Assembly: GCA_023417655.1 (NCBI GenBank)
Contig: JAEZFD010000008.1
Coordinates: forward strand, 1 to 27,083
DNA length: 27,083 nt
Direction: 5' to 3'
Source: Planctomycetota bacterium
GTDB taxonomy: Bacteria; Planctomycetota; Planctomycetia; Planctomycetales; Planctomycetaceae
Both the position numbers and the translations under genes were made by a program. Positions 6,331-13,495 of this stretch are shown one piece after another. The notes under the pieces are model-generated. The model had not been told where the DNA came from. It searched no databases and was given only the letters and a program-made list of their open reading frames with translations. Position 1 is the first letter of the stretch; each line of letters opens with the position of its first letter.

Positions 6331-7710
6331 ATGAACATGATCAGCAGCGCCGAAACATCCAGTCAGAAGCCGCGATCGCGATGGGCGGATCGCTGGAGTG
6401 AGAGACTGGTCAGGCGTCATCTGCAGACATTGTCATATGGCTCGCTGACAGTGCATTCAGGGGAGACGTCATCAACCTACGGTCAAACGCCGGAACTGCA
6501 TGCTCAGATTTATGTTCATCATCCCCGTCTCTTTTCGCGGGCAATCATGGGAGGACGTCTATCGGTCGCAGAATCCTATCTGCAAGGGGACTGGGACTGT
6601 AGTGATCTGACATCCCTGTTTCGTATCTTTCTGAAGAACCAGAAAATTGGCGAGCGATTTGATCGTGGATTAGCCCGACTCAATGAACTCGGTCATCGAG
6701 TCTATCACGCCTGGCATGCCAACACGCGTCAGGGAAGCCGCCGCAACATTTCGGCACATTACGACCTTGGAAACGATTTTTACCGGCTGTGGCTGGATGA
6801 CACATTGGCATATTCCAGCGGAATTTTTGCACGTCCGGATTTCTCACTTCGCGACGCCTCGCTCGAGAAGTTTGATCGAGTCTGCCGAAAGCTGGACCTG
6901 CAGGAAGATGACGAACTCATCGAGATCGGGACAGGTTGGGGAGGCTTTGCCCTGCACGCCGCAAAGAACTATGACTGTAGAGTGACGACTACGACGATTT
7001 CCCGTGAACAACATGCAGCAGCCCGAGAGCGGTTTGAACGCTCAGGTCTGCAGGACCAGATCAATCTCTTGCAGAAAGATTATCGGGACCTCTCTGGCCA
7101 GTTCGACAAGCTTGCTTCAATTGAAATGATCGAAGCGGTTGGCCATCGCAATTTTGATCGCTATTTCAAGATCTGCAGCCAGTTACTGAGGCCGGAGGGC
7201 TCCATGGTCTTACAGGCCATTGTGATGCCGGAAGCGAGATACCAGTCTTATCTGAACTCTGTGGACTTTATTCAGCGCTATGTCTTCCCCGGAGGGTGTC
7301 TCCCTTCAGTTGGAGCGATGTTGGAGTCCAGCGGGAGAACGGGCGACTTACGATTTGTTCATGCCGAAGATTTCGCACCTCATTACGCAGAAACACTCCG
7401 GCGGTGGCGGCGATCCTTCTTTGAAGAGCTTCCTCGGATTCGTGAACTCGGCTATCCAGAAACTCTGCTTCGATTATGGAACTACTACCTCTGTTACTGC
7501 GAAGCGGCATTTGAGGAACGATCGGTGGGGGTCGTTCAGATTCAGTTCGACAAACCTGGATGTCGCCGTGACCCACTGGTACTCAGTGAATGGTCCGCAA
7601 GATCTCATTCCGTTCGAACCACCACCATCATCGAAGAACGGAAACTGCTGGATTTGGAGCAGAACCACGAAAGGGGTGACGATGCCAGACCTGTTACAGT
7701 GCGGAATTGA
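6331..7710 (+). CDS. Cfa-family acyl-phospholipid methyltransferase lacking two bicarbonate ligands
   Basis: 459 aa, with a C-terminal tail of about 45 residues beyond the usual K-P-G-C end. The N-terminal lipid-binding domain is followed by the SAM motif I-E-I-G-T-G-W-G-G-F (197-206), M-I-E-A-V-G-H-R-N-F-D-R-Y-F and F-P-G-G-C-L-P-S-V. Cfa adds a methylene from SAM to the double bond of an unsaturated acyl chain. In E. coli Cfa a bound bicarbonate, held by C139, E239 and H266, takes the last proton to close the ring. By my eye alignment these are S163, E268 and Q295 here. Loss of Cys and His suggests a non-ring product (methylene/methyl branch, as in UfaM or 10-methyl-stearate synthases). ATG 6331 follows GAAGGTGA; ATG 6337 is an alternative. 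The gene overlaps the next methyltransferase by 29 nt. Confidence 0.85.
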   Translation: MNMISSAETSSQKPRSRWADRWSERLVRRHLQTLSYGSLTVHSGETSSTYGQTPELHAQIYVHHPRLFSRAIMGGRLSVAESYLQGDWDCSDLTSLFRIFLKNQKIGERFDRGLARLNELGHRVYHAWHANTRQGSRRNISAHYDLGNDFYRLWLDDTLAYSSGIFARPDFSLRDASLEKFDRVCRKLDLQEDDELIEIGTGWGGFALHAAKNYDCRVTTTTISREQHAAARERFERSGLQDQINLLQKDYRDLSGQFDKLASIEMIEAVGHRNFDRYFKICSQLLRPEGSMVLQAIVMPEARYQSYLNSVDFIQRYVFPGGCLPSVGAMLESSGRTGDLRFVHAEDFAPHYAETLRRWRRSFFEELPRIRELGYPETLLRLWNYYLCYCEAAFEERSVGVVQIQFDKPGCRRDPLVLSEWSARSHSVRTTTIIEERKLLDLEQNHERGDDARPVTVRN

Positions 7711-8752
7711 ACTGGTCGAAAGAGGCCTGGTTCCGGACGTCATTACACGAGCTGCGATCCGTTCGCTTTGCCGAACGCGAGCGGACCTCGCGAGGGAAAC
7801 TTTCGTGCAGGAGGAGTCGGATCTGTTTCTTGAGTCCTTGCAAGCGGCGCCGATTGCATTGTTTCCGGAAAAGGCAAACGAGCAGCATTACGAATTGCCC
7901 TCCGAGTTCTTTGAACTGATGTTAGGTAGCCGTCGCAAGTACAGCTGTTGCTACTTTCCAACGGCGGCAACGACATTAGACGCGGCGGAAGAAGCAGCTC
8001 TCTCGCTGACCTGCGAACATGCCGACTTGCATGACGGCCAGAGCATTCTCGAACTGGGATGCGGCTGGGGTTCACTTTCGCTGTGGATGGCTGAACGTTA
8101 TCCACTGAGCCGCGTTCTCGCCCTGTCCAATTCACAACCGCAAAGAGCGTTTATTGAGAAGCAGGCCCGCCTGCGATCATTGACAAATCTGCAAGTCCTG
8201 ACTGCAGATATCAATCATTTCCAGACTGAGGAAACGTTTGATCGAGTGATTTCGGTCGAGATGTTCGAGCATCTCCGGAACTATCAGCTGGTCTTGCGTA
8301 AGATCGCTAGCTGGCTGAATACCGGTGGCAAGTTACTTGTTCACCATTTCTGCCACAGATCTGTGGCCTATCCATTTGAAGTCGAAGGGGCGGCCAACTG
8401 GATGGGGCGCTACTTCTTCACAGGCGGTCTGATGCCGACGGCCGACTTACTTTCCCGTTTCACTCGTGATTTCACCGTCACGCAGCAATGGAACTGGAAC
8501 GGAATGCATTACAGCCGAACGGCCGATTCCTGGCTGGTAGTACTCGATCAACATCGCAAACCGGCAATCGAGATCCTGAAGAAGGCTTATGGTCAGGATG
8601 CGACCCAGTGGTTTCATCGCTGGAGGATGTTTCATCTGGCCGTGTCAGAACTTTTCGCCTTCAACCGGGGAGAGGAGTGGTTTGTAACACATCAGCTTCT
8701 GGAGCCCATCGCGGTGAATTCCTCAATTGCTTTTCAGATCGCTTCCCATTGA
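7682..8752 (+). CDS. second Cfa/coclaurine N-methyltransferase-like SAM methyltransferase
   Basis: 356 aa from ATG 7682. The open frame continues upstream to 7280 inside the preceding gene, but 7682 has AAAGGGG 5-6 nt upstream and starts at the homologous region. The protein resembles plant coclaurine N-methyltransferases and their bacterial homologues: K-Y-S-C-C-Y-F (86-92), L-E-L-G-C-G-W-G-S-L-S-L-W (124-135), S-V-E-M-F-E-H-L-R-N-Y (191-201), H-F-C-H and G-E-E-W-x-V-T-H near the end. Unlike its neighbour it keeps Cys89, Glu196 and His221/222 at the positions matching the Cfa bicarbonate site. The substrate could be an unsaturated acyl chain or a small amine; the operon favours lipid. The 29-nt overlap with the upstream gene implies coupled translation. 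The pair looks like two steps of one pathway rather than a fresh duplication, since they are only distantly alike. Confidence 0.82.
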   Translation: MPDLLQCGIELVERGLVPDVITRAAIRSLCRTRADLARETFVQEESDLFLESLQAAPIALFPEKANEQHYELPSEFFELMLGSRRKYSCCYFPTAATTLDAAEEAALSLTCEHADLHDGQSILELGCGWGSLSLWMAERYPLSRVLALSNSQPQRAFIEKQARLRSLTNLQVLTADINHFQTEETFDRVISVEMFEHLRNYQLVLRKIASWLNTGGKLLVHHFCHRSVAYPFEVEGAANWMGRYFFTGGLMPTADLLSRFTRDFTVTQQWNWNGMHYSRTADSWLVVLDQHRKPAIEILKKAYGQDATQWFHRWRMFHLAVSELFAFNRGEEWFVTHQLLEPIAVNSSIAFQIASH

Positions 8753-8777
8753 AGGACACAGAAGAGGGACCTGAGCA

Positions 8778-9593
8778 ATGACCGCCGACCTGCAGATGAT
8801 GTTCTGGAATCTGGTTCTGATTCAGGTCTGTCTTTTCGTGCTCTGGCTGATCAGCCTCTGGAAACAGGACTCAAGTATCGTTGATCTCTTCTGGGGGATC
8901 GGATTCACCCTCATTGCGTGGTCCGCATTTTTGTGGCAGGAAAGTCCTCAAGCTCGCTCGTATTTGATTAACCTGCTCGTCACCATCTGGGGACTTCGGC
9001 TGTCAATTTATCTGATGTGGCGAAACCACGGTCGCGGCGAAGACCCCCGCTATCAGTCGATGAGAAGATCTTATGGAAGCCACTACTGGTGGGTGAGTCT
9101 GCTGATCGTCTTCGTTCTGCAGGGAGCACTGATGTGGCTCATCTCACTGCCAATTCAGGCGGCGGCCCTTAACCCATTGCCAACTCGATGGAATATCTGG
9201 GATGGTTGCGGTCTCGTGATTTGGACCATTGGGATTTCCTTCGAAACAATCGGCGACTGGCAGCTGGCCCGGTTCCGTTCCCATCCCGAAAACCGTGGGA
9301 AAGTCCTGCGGAGCGGACTCTGGCGATATACGCGACACCCGAACTACTTTGGAGACTTTTGCGTCTGGTGGGGGATCTATCTGATCGCAGCAGCCGGTGG
9401 AGCATGGTGGACTGTCATCAGTCCTGTAATTATGTCGGTGTTGCTCATGCGTGTGTCGGGTGTCTCGCTGCTCGAATCAACCATTCAAGATCGACGGCCC
9501 GAATACGCCGACTATCAGCGAATCACAAATGCATTCTTCCCCTGGTTTCCAAAGAGATCCTCGGGGCAAGACGCACAATCGCCAGAAGCGTGA
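8778..9593 (+). CDS. DUF1295 membrane protein (steroid 5-alpha-reductase / ICMT-like fold)
   Basis: 271 aa with about six membrane segments. The C-terminal half shows the family motif G-L-W-R-Y-T-R-H-P-N-Y-F-G-D (about residues 180-193), shared with isoprenylcysteine methyltransferases and NADPH-dependent sterol reductases. Near the C-terminus R-R-P-E-Y-A-D-Y-Q-R completes the family pattern. By homology it would bind NADPH or SAM at the cytoplasmic face and reduce or modify a lipid. In this operon a reductase or desaturase-like step on the acyl chain methylated by the upstream enzymes is a reasonable guess, but no direct assignment is possible. It lies 25 bp after the second methyltransferase, with GAGGGA upstream of the ATG, and is the last gene of the lipid operon. 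I see no terminator directly after it. Confidence 0.85.
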   Translation: MTADLQMMFWNLVLIQVCLFVLWLISLWKQDSSIVDLFWGIGFTLIAWSAFLWQESPQARSYLINLLVTIWGLRLSIYLMWRNHGRGEDPRYQSMRRSYGSHYWWVSLLIVFVLQGALMWLISLPIQAAALNPLPTRWNIWDGCGLVIWTIGISFETIGDWQLARFRSHPENRGKVLRSGLWRYTRHPNYFGDFCVWWGIYLIAAAGGAWWTVISPVIMSVLLMRVSGVSLLESTIQDRRPEYADYQRITNAFFPWFPKRSSGQDAQSPEA

Positions 9594-9982
9594 TTGAGCA
9601 CCATGTCTGTGCGCTTGGCCATTAACTCTCCCAATATCAGTTCGTCTGTCGCTGGTTTCTCACTCGCCGCCGACGCTGCAGGGCGCATGTGTCTCATCCC
9701 GACATTCAATGTGAGGCCGACCACGAAACTAACGGGGGCGACTGCACTTCTGAATGTTTCGAAACAGAGAATCCGGTGGCAACCTGAAGCAGCTTCAGGA
9801 GGAAATGATTGTCGGATGTGATCATGAGATCGGGAGAAACGGTCGACCTCTCGAAACGGAAGTCCTTGTAGAATCGGAATTGGACCTTAGGATCGACTTA
9901 CAAACCAATAAAACGTCCTGAGATCTGACCGAGCGTAATACCACGTCCCACGAAGATGGTATTGCCATACGGGGAACAGGGG
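9594..9982 (+). other. intergenic region between the lipid operon and the N-ATPase operon
   Basis: 389 bp with no convincing gene; a 75-codon frame at 9594-9821 has no family resemblance. A weak promoter candidate is TTGTAG (9866-9871), 16 bp, TAGGAT (9888-9893). AAACGTCC occurs at 9911-9918, the same octamer as in the divergent regulatory region at 4122, which may be chance. AATACCA/TGGTATT form a 7-bp inverted repeat with a 13-nt loop (9937-9963) just before the atpD start, possibly an operator or leader hairpin. No intrinsic terminator is seen, so read-through from the lipid operon is possible. Confidence 0.5.
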
Positions 9983-11374
9983 ATGGATTGCAACCCAGAC
10001 GAGAACCTTGTTCAGGGGACAGTGCTTTCCGTGCGAGGAAGCGTTGTGGACGTCCATTTTCCGGGCCGCCTTCCAGAATTGAACTCTGAATTACGCGCCG
10101 GTCCTGACAATTCCACGATCATTGAAGTGGTCTCCCACCTTGATCCGGAAACTGTGCGTGGTGTCGCGATGACCCCCAGTGCCGGACTGTCACGCGGCTC
10201 GACCGTTATTGACACTGGTCATCCGATAATGGTTCCTGTTGGCAGCCGCCTTCTCGGACGAGCTGTGAACGTTTTCGGGCAGGGTGTCGACAACAAGGAA
10301 GAACTGACCGGAGGCGACAGACGCCCCTTGTATCGCCCCCCAATTTCACTGGCAAGACAAGGGACAAAGACCGAGATCTTCACAACCGGAATCAAGGCAA
10401 TCGACCTGCTGACTCCGCTGGAGCGAGGAGGAAAGGCCGGATTGTTTGGAGGAGCGGGTGTCGGCAAAACGGTGCTGATTACCGAGCTGATCAACAACGT
10501 CGTCGGCCAGCACGACGGGGTCACGATTTTCTGTGGAATTGGCGAGCGGTCGCGCGAAGCTGAGGAACTGTACCGGGACGTGGAAGCTGCAGGAGTGCTA
10601 GACAGCACGGTGCTGGTCTTTGGACAAATGAATGAACCGCCGGGAGCCCGCTTCCGCGTCGGTCATTCTGCCCTCACCATGGCTGAGTATTTTCGGGATG
10701 ACGCGAAGCAGGATGTTCTGCTGTTAATCGATAACATCTTTCGATTCATTCAGGCCGGATCGGAAGTTTCAGGGCTGCTGGGGCGTCTCCCGTCACGTAT
10801 GGGCTATCAACCGTCACTGGGAACCGAACTGGCGGAGCTCGAAGAGCGGATTTGCACGACCCAGGATGCAGCGATCACGTCCGTGCAGGCAGTATACGTC
10901 CCCGCCGATGACTTCACAGATCCTGCTGTCACACATACTTTCGGGCATCTCTCCTCCCTGATCGTTCTATCACGAGATCGCGCGAGTCAGGGATTTTATC
11001 CTGCCATCGATCCCCTGCGCTCCGAATCAAAAATGTTAACGCCTCCGCTCGTTGGGGAACGTCATTATCGGGTCGCCCGAAGTGTCCGTGAGACCTTGGC
11101 CGCCTATGAGGAACTAAAAGATGTCATAGCAATGCTGGGGTTGGAAGAACTTTCCAGAGAAGATCAACGGCGTGTGCATCGAGCAAGACGACTGGAACGA
11201 TTCCTCACCCAGCCATTCTTCACTACAGGTCAATTTACTGGCCGGGAAGGAAAAATGGTCGATCTGGACGATACGCTCAGCGGGTGCGAAAGAATTCTTG
11301 CAGATGAGTTCTCCACGTATCCGGAACGAGCACTCTATATGATCGGAACCGTCGATGAGGCGAAGAAAACATGA
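9983..11374 (+). CDS. atpD: N-type ATP synthase/ATPase catalytic subunit beta
   Basis: 463 aa from ATG 9983. An upstream in-frame ATG at 9956 has no ribosome site, whereas 9983 has ACGGGGAA about 5 nt away and gives the normal beta N-terminus. Motifs: Walker A G-G-A-G-V-G-K-T (156-163), the catalytic Glu in G-E-R-S-R-E (187-192), Walker B L-L-L-I-D-N, and the DELSEED equivalent L-E-E-L-S-R-E-D. It is the nucleotide-hydrolysing subunit of F1. That it is the first gene, directly followed by epsilon and two small membrane genes, is the hallmark of N-ATPase operons (atpDCQRBEFAG) and differs from normal bacterial F-ATPase order, where beta follows gamma. It is laterally mobile in bacteria and normally present in addition to a housekeeping F-ATPase. 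Confidence 0.95.
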   Translation: MDCNPDENLVQGTVLSVRGSVVDVHFPGRLPELNSELRAGPDNSTIIEVVSHLDPETVRGVAMTPSAGLSRGSTVIDTGHPIMVPVGSRLLGRAVNVFGQGVDNKEELTGGDRRPLYRPPISLARQGTKTEIFTTGIKAIDLLTPLERGGKAGLFGGAGVGKTVLITELINNVVGQHDGVTIFCGIGERSREAEELYRDVEAAGVLDSTVLVFGQMNEPPGARFRVGHSALTMAEYFRDDAKQDVLLLIDNIFRFIQAGSEVSGLLGRLPSRMGYQPSLGTELAELEERICTTQDAAITSVQAVYVPADDFTDPAVTHTFGHLSSLIVLSRDRASQGFYPAIDPLRSESKMLTPPLVGERHYRVARSVRETLAAYEELKDVIAMLGLEELSREDQRRVHRARRLERFLTQPFFTTGQFTGREGKMVDLDDTLSGCERILADEFSTYPERALYMIGTVDEAKKT

Positions 11375-11811
11375 ATCCGTCGGCATTCACTCACATGCAC
11401 CTTCGGATCGTCCTGCCGTCAGGAGTCTTCCATGAACAGAGTGTCACTAGAGTGATGGCAGAAGCACGGAATGGGTCCTTCTGTCTGTTGCCACAACACA
11501 TTGACTTCGTGACTGCACTGGTTCCCGGCATTCTGACATTTACCCCAGTTGCTGATGAGAATGCTACCGCAGGAGAGATTGAAGATGTTTATCTTGCGAC
11601 TGATGAAGGGTTGTTGGTGAAACGCGGCATTGATGTCCAGATCTCAATCTGGAATGCCGTCAGAGGAACTCTGGGAACTCTAAAGGACGCTGTCGAGGCT
11701 CAATTTCAGGCTCTCGACGAACATGAACAGAAGGCACGTCTCGCCCTCGAACATCTGGAAGCCAGCCTTGTCCGTCAGTTTCTGGGGCGGGAAGGGCGAA
11801 GCCATGGCTGA
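11371..11811 (+). CDS. atpC: N-type ATPase epsilon subunit
   Basis: 146 aa, the usual epsilon length. The N-terminal beta-sandwich reads M-H-L-R-I-V-L-P-S-G and Q-H-I-D-F-V-T-A-L-V-P-G-I-L, where F1 epsilon has the H-A-P/L-P-G motif. The C-terminal part is a helical hairpin rich in Glu, Ala and Leu. Epsilon links gamma to the c-ring and can inhibit hydrolysis. The ATG overlaps the atpD stop (ATGA at 11371-11374). A second Met at 11395 could also serve as start, since the family homology begins there. Its 3' end overlaps atpQ by 8 nt. Confidence 0.92.
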   Translation: MNPSAFTHMHLRIVLPSGVFHEQSVTRVMAEARNGSFCLLPQHIDFVTALVPGILTFTPVADENATAGEIEDVYLATDEGLLVKRGIDVQISIWNAVRGTLGTLKDAVEAQFQALDEHEQKARLALEHLEASLVRQFLGREGRSHG

Positions 11812-12148
11812 CGAACCTTTGAAGAATAATCGTAACTCAGATTCACTTCAGAATCCGTTCAGCAAACAGATCAGGGCCAGAGAAGTCAGAAAGGTTCGAG
11901 CAAGGCAAAGCAAAGATCGAACTCTCTGGGTTGGACTGGGAGCATTCGGGGCCATCGGCTGGTCCATCGTGGTGCCAACCTTTGTCGGCGTCATGGTCGG
12001 AGTCTGGATTGATCGGAACTGGCCGAGTCCATTTTCATGGACGCTGGCGTTACTACTCGCCGGAGTCAGTCTCGGAAGTATGAGTGCCTGGATCTGGGTG
12101 AGTAAGGAACGAAGTTCCATTGATGAAGAGCAGGACAAACATTCATGA
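11804..12148 (+). CDS. atpQ: N-ATPase small membrane protein AtpQ (AtpI/AtpZ-like)
   Basis: 114 aa from ATG 11804. The frame is open further upstream to 11723, but that part lies in atpC; GAAGGG stands 8 nt before this ATG, which overlaps the atpC stop (ATGGCTGA). After a charged N-terminus of about 40 residues there are two membrane helices (about 43-70 and 80-102), with V-G-V-W-I-D-R-N-W-P-S-P between them, the AtpI/AtpZ-type G-x-W-x-D...P motif. AtpQ is one of the two extra genes that define N-ATPases. By analogy with AtpI it probably assists c-ring assembly or cation delivery. Its exact function is unproven. Confidence 0.85.
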   Translation: MADEPLKNNRNSDSLQNPFSKQIRAREVRKVRARQSKDRTLWVGLGAFGAIGWSIVVPTFVGVMVGVWIDRNWPSPFSWTLALLLAGVSLGSMSAWIWVSKERSSIDEEQDKHS

Positions 12149-12486
12149 CGATTGAACAGTTAGTCGCTGTGTTCATCGCCGGATGCGCAGGATTGGCCCT
12201 GGGGCTTGTCTATTTCGGTGGACTCTGGCTCACCATCCGCCAGTTGCCGAAGGCGCGGCGTCCGGTGGAGCTGTTCTTCATCAGCCTGATTCTGAGATCT
12301 GGAATTGCCCTGTTTGGATTTTATCTTGTATTGGGCAATCACTGGGAACGGGCCATTGCCTGTCTGGTCGGCTTTCTTCTCGCCCGGCTGATCCTGTCAT
12401 CGCAACTTCGTCCAGACCGACTCCCTCCACTTCGCTCATTCGGTTCACGAACTGCTTCCCTGAGCGGAAAGGAGACGGTCTCCTGA
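12145..12486 (+). CDS. atpR: N-ATPase small membrane protein AtpR
   Basis: 113 aa with three membrane helices (about 5-30, 42-62 and 68-86). Conserved arginines lie inside the membrane segments (R51 in S-L-I-L-R-S-G and R81 in F-L-L-A-R-L). Such buried Arg residues were proposed for AtpR to contact the ion-binding Glu of c subunits during rotor assembly, which this sequence supports. The family is found essentially only in N-ATPase operons, making this gene the best single marker of the type. ATG overlaps the atpQ stop (ATGA, 12145-12148), and its own stop overlaps the atpB ATG by one base. Confidence 0.88.
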   Translation: MTIEQLVAVFIAGCAGLALGLVYFGGLWLTIRQLPKARRPVELFFISLILRSGIALFGFYLVLGNHWERAIACLVGFLLARLILSSQLRPDRLPPLRSFGSRTASLSGKETVS

Positions 12487-13217
12487 TGAACATCACCCCG
12501 GATACCATTGTTTACTGGCAGGGGAACGGGATCACCCTGAATGCCACACTGGTCTTCACCTGGGTGGTGATGTTGATTCTGGTGGTCGGTTCCTGGCTCA
12601 TCACGCGGAACCTGTCAACAGGCACGTCACTCTCTCGTGGGCAGAACTTTCTGGAAATTCTGATCGGCGGAATCCTGGCCCAGATCGAAGAAGTCACCCA
12701 ACAGGATCCTCAACGGTTTCTCCCATTTATCGGAACGTTGTTTCTGTTCATCGTCACCTGTAATTCATTGGTGATTATTCCCGGATTTCAGGCTCCCACC
12801 GGGTCCTTATCCACCACAGCTGCGCTGGCAATGTGTGTGTTTGTGGCAGTGCCGAGTTTCGGAATCGCCAGTCGCGGCATCAAGGCGTTTTTCGGAGATT
12901 ACCTTCGCCCCAGTCCGTTGATGCTTCCCTTTAATATCCTTGGAGAAGTCACCAGGACGGTGGCGCTGGCGATTCGGCTCTTCGGCAACATGATGAGCGG
13001 CAGCATGATCGCCGCGACGCTCCTCGCCATTGCCCCACTGATATTCCCGGTATTCATGCATGCCCTGGGACTGCTGATCGGTGTAATTCAGGCTTACATC
13101 TTTTCTATTCTCGCTCTGGTCTTTATTGCCTCTGCGATTCGCACTCATGAAGAGCGACTGGCCGAAGTGTCAACTGAACCGGGAATATCGCATCCTGAAG
13201 AAGGAGATCATACATGA
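12486..13217 (+). CDS. atpB: N-type ATPase subunit a
   Basis: 243 aa from ATG 12486. The frame is open back to 12183 but that part is the atpR gene in another frame; the TGATG junction and AAGGAG upstream favour 12486. Five to six membrane helices are visible. The essential stator arginine lies in L-A-I-R-L-F-G-N-M (R164), followed by S-G-S-M-I. It forms the two half-channels that load and unload ions on the c-ring. It is shorter than many F-type a subunits, as usual for N-type. It is overlapped at its 3' end by the atpE ATG (13214-13217). Confidence 0.93.
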   Translation: MNITPDTIVYWQGNGITLNATLVFTWVVMLILVVGSWLITRNLSTGTSLSRGQNFLEILIGGILAQIEEVTQQDPQRFLPFIGTLFLFIVTCNSLVIIPGFQAPTGSLSTTAALAMCVFVAVPSFGIASRGIKAFFGDYLRPSPLMLPFNILGEVTRTVALAIRLFGNMMSGSMIAATLLAIAPLIFPVFMHALGLLIGVIQAYIFSILALVFIASAIRTHEERLAEVSTEPGISHPEEGDHT

Positions 13218-13495
13218 GCAGCGTTGAGTTAATTGGCATGATTTCTATTTTGACGGCCGGTGCCACCCTCGGCTTTGGGGCGCCGCTGACTGCGATCGCA
13301 GAAGGAATCGCGATTTCGCGGGCGATGACTGCCTTAGCCCAGCAACCTGACGCAGCTCCTACCATCACGAGGACACTGTTTATCGCTGTCGCGATGATTG
13401 AGTCGTCTGCCATTTACTGCTTCGTCGTGTCCATGATTCTGATCTTTGCGAACCCATTCTGGAATCACGTGATCCAGACGGGTGGAGGACAATAA
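13214..13495 (+). CDS. atpE: N-type ATPase rotor subunit c with two carboxylates (E30 and E63)
   Basis: 93 aa, two-helix hairpin. Helix 1 (about 6-42) carries E30 in A-I-A-E-G-I, at the place of the Na+-binding Gln32 of the Ilyobacter c subunit. The loop is Q-Q-P-D (43-46), matching the R-Q-P loop. Helix 2 (about 53-82) carries E63-S64-S65, the ion-binding carboxylate followed by the hydroxyl residue of Na+-type rings. So both helices supply a carboxylate. N-ATPases were first predicted to move Na+, but the Burkholderia pseudomallei N-type c17 ring was reported to be proton specific, so ion choice here stays open. A good ribosome site is hard to assign, because the start overlaps the atpB stop (ATGA) and translation is likely coupled. 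Confidence 0.94.
   Translation: MSSVELIGMISILTAGATLGFGAPLTAIAEGIAISRAMTALAQQPDAAPTITRTLFIAVAMIESSAIYCFVVSMILIFANPFWNHVIQTGGGQ

Noticed and set aside
7280..7681. Upstream extension of the second methyltransferase
   Set aside because: It runs through the first methyltransferase in another frame; the ATG at 7682 with AAAGGGG is the better start.
9594..9821. 75-codon frame after DUF1295
   Set aside because: No family resemblance and no clear ribosome site; treated as intergenic.
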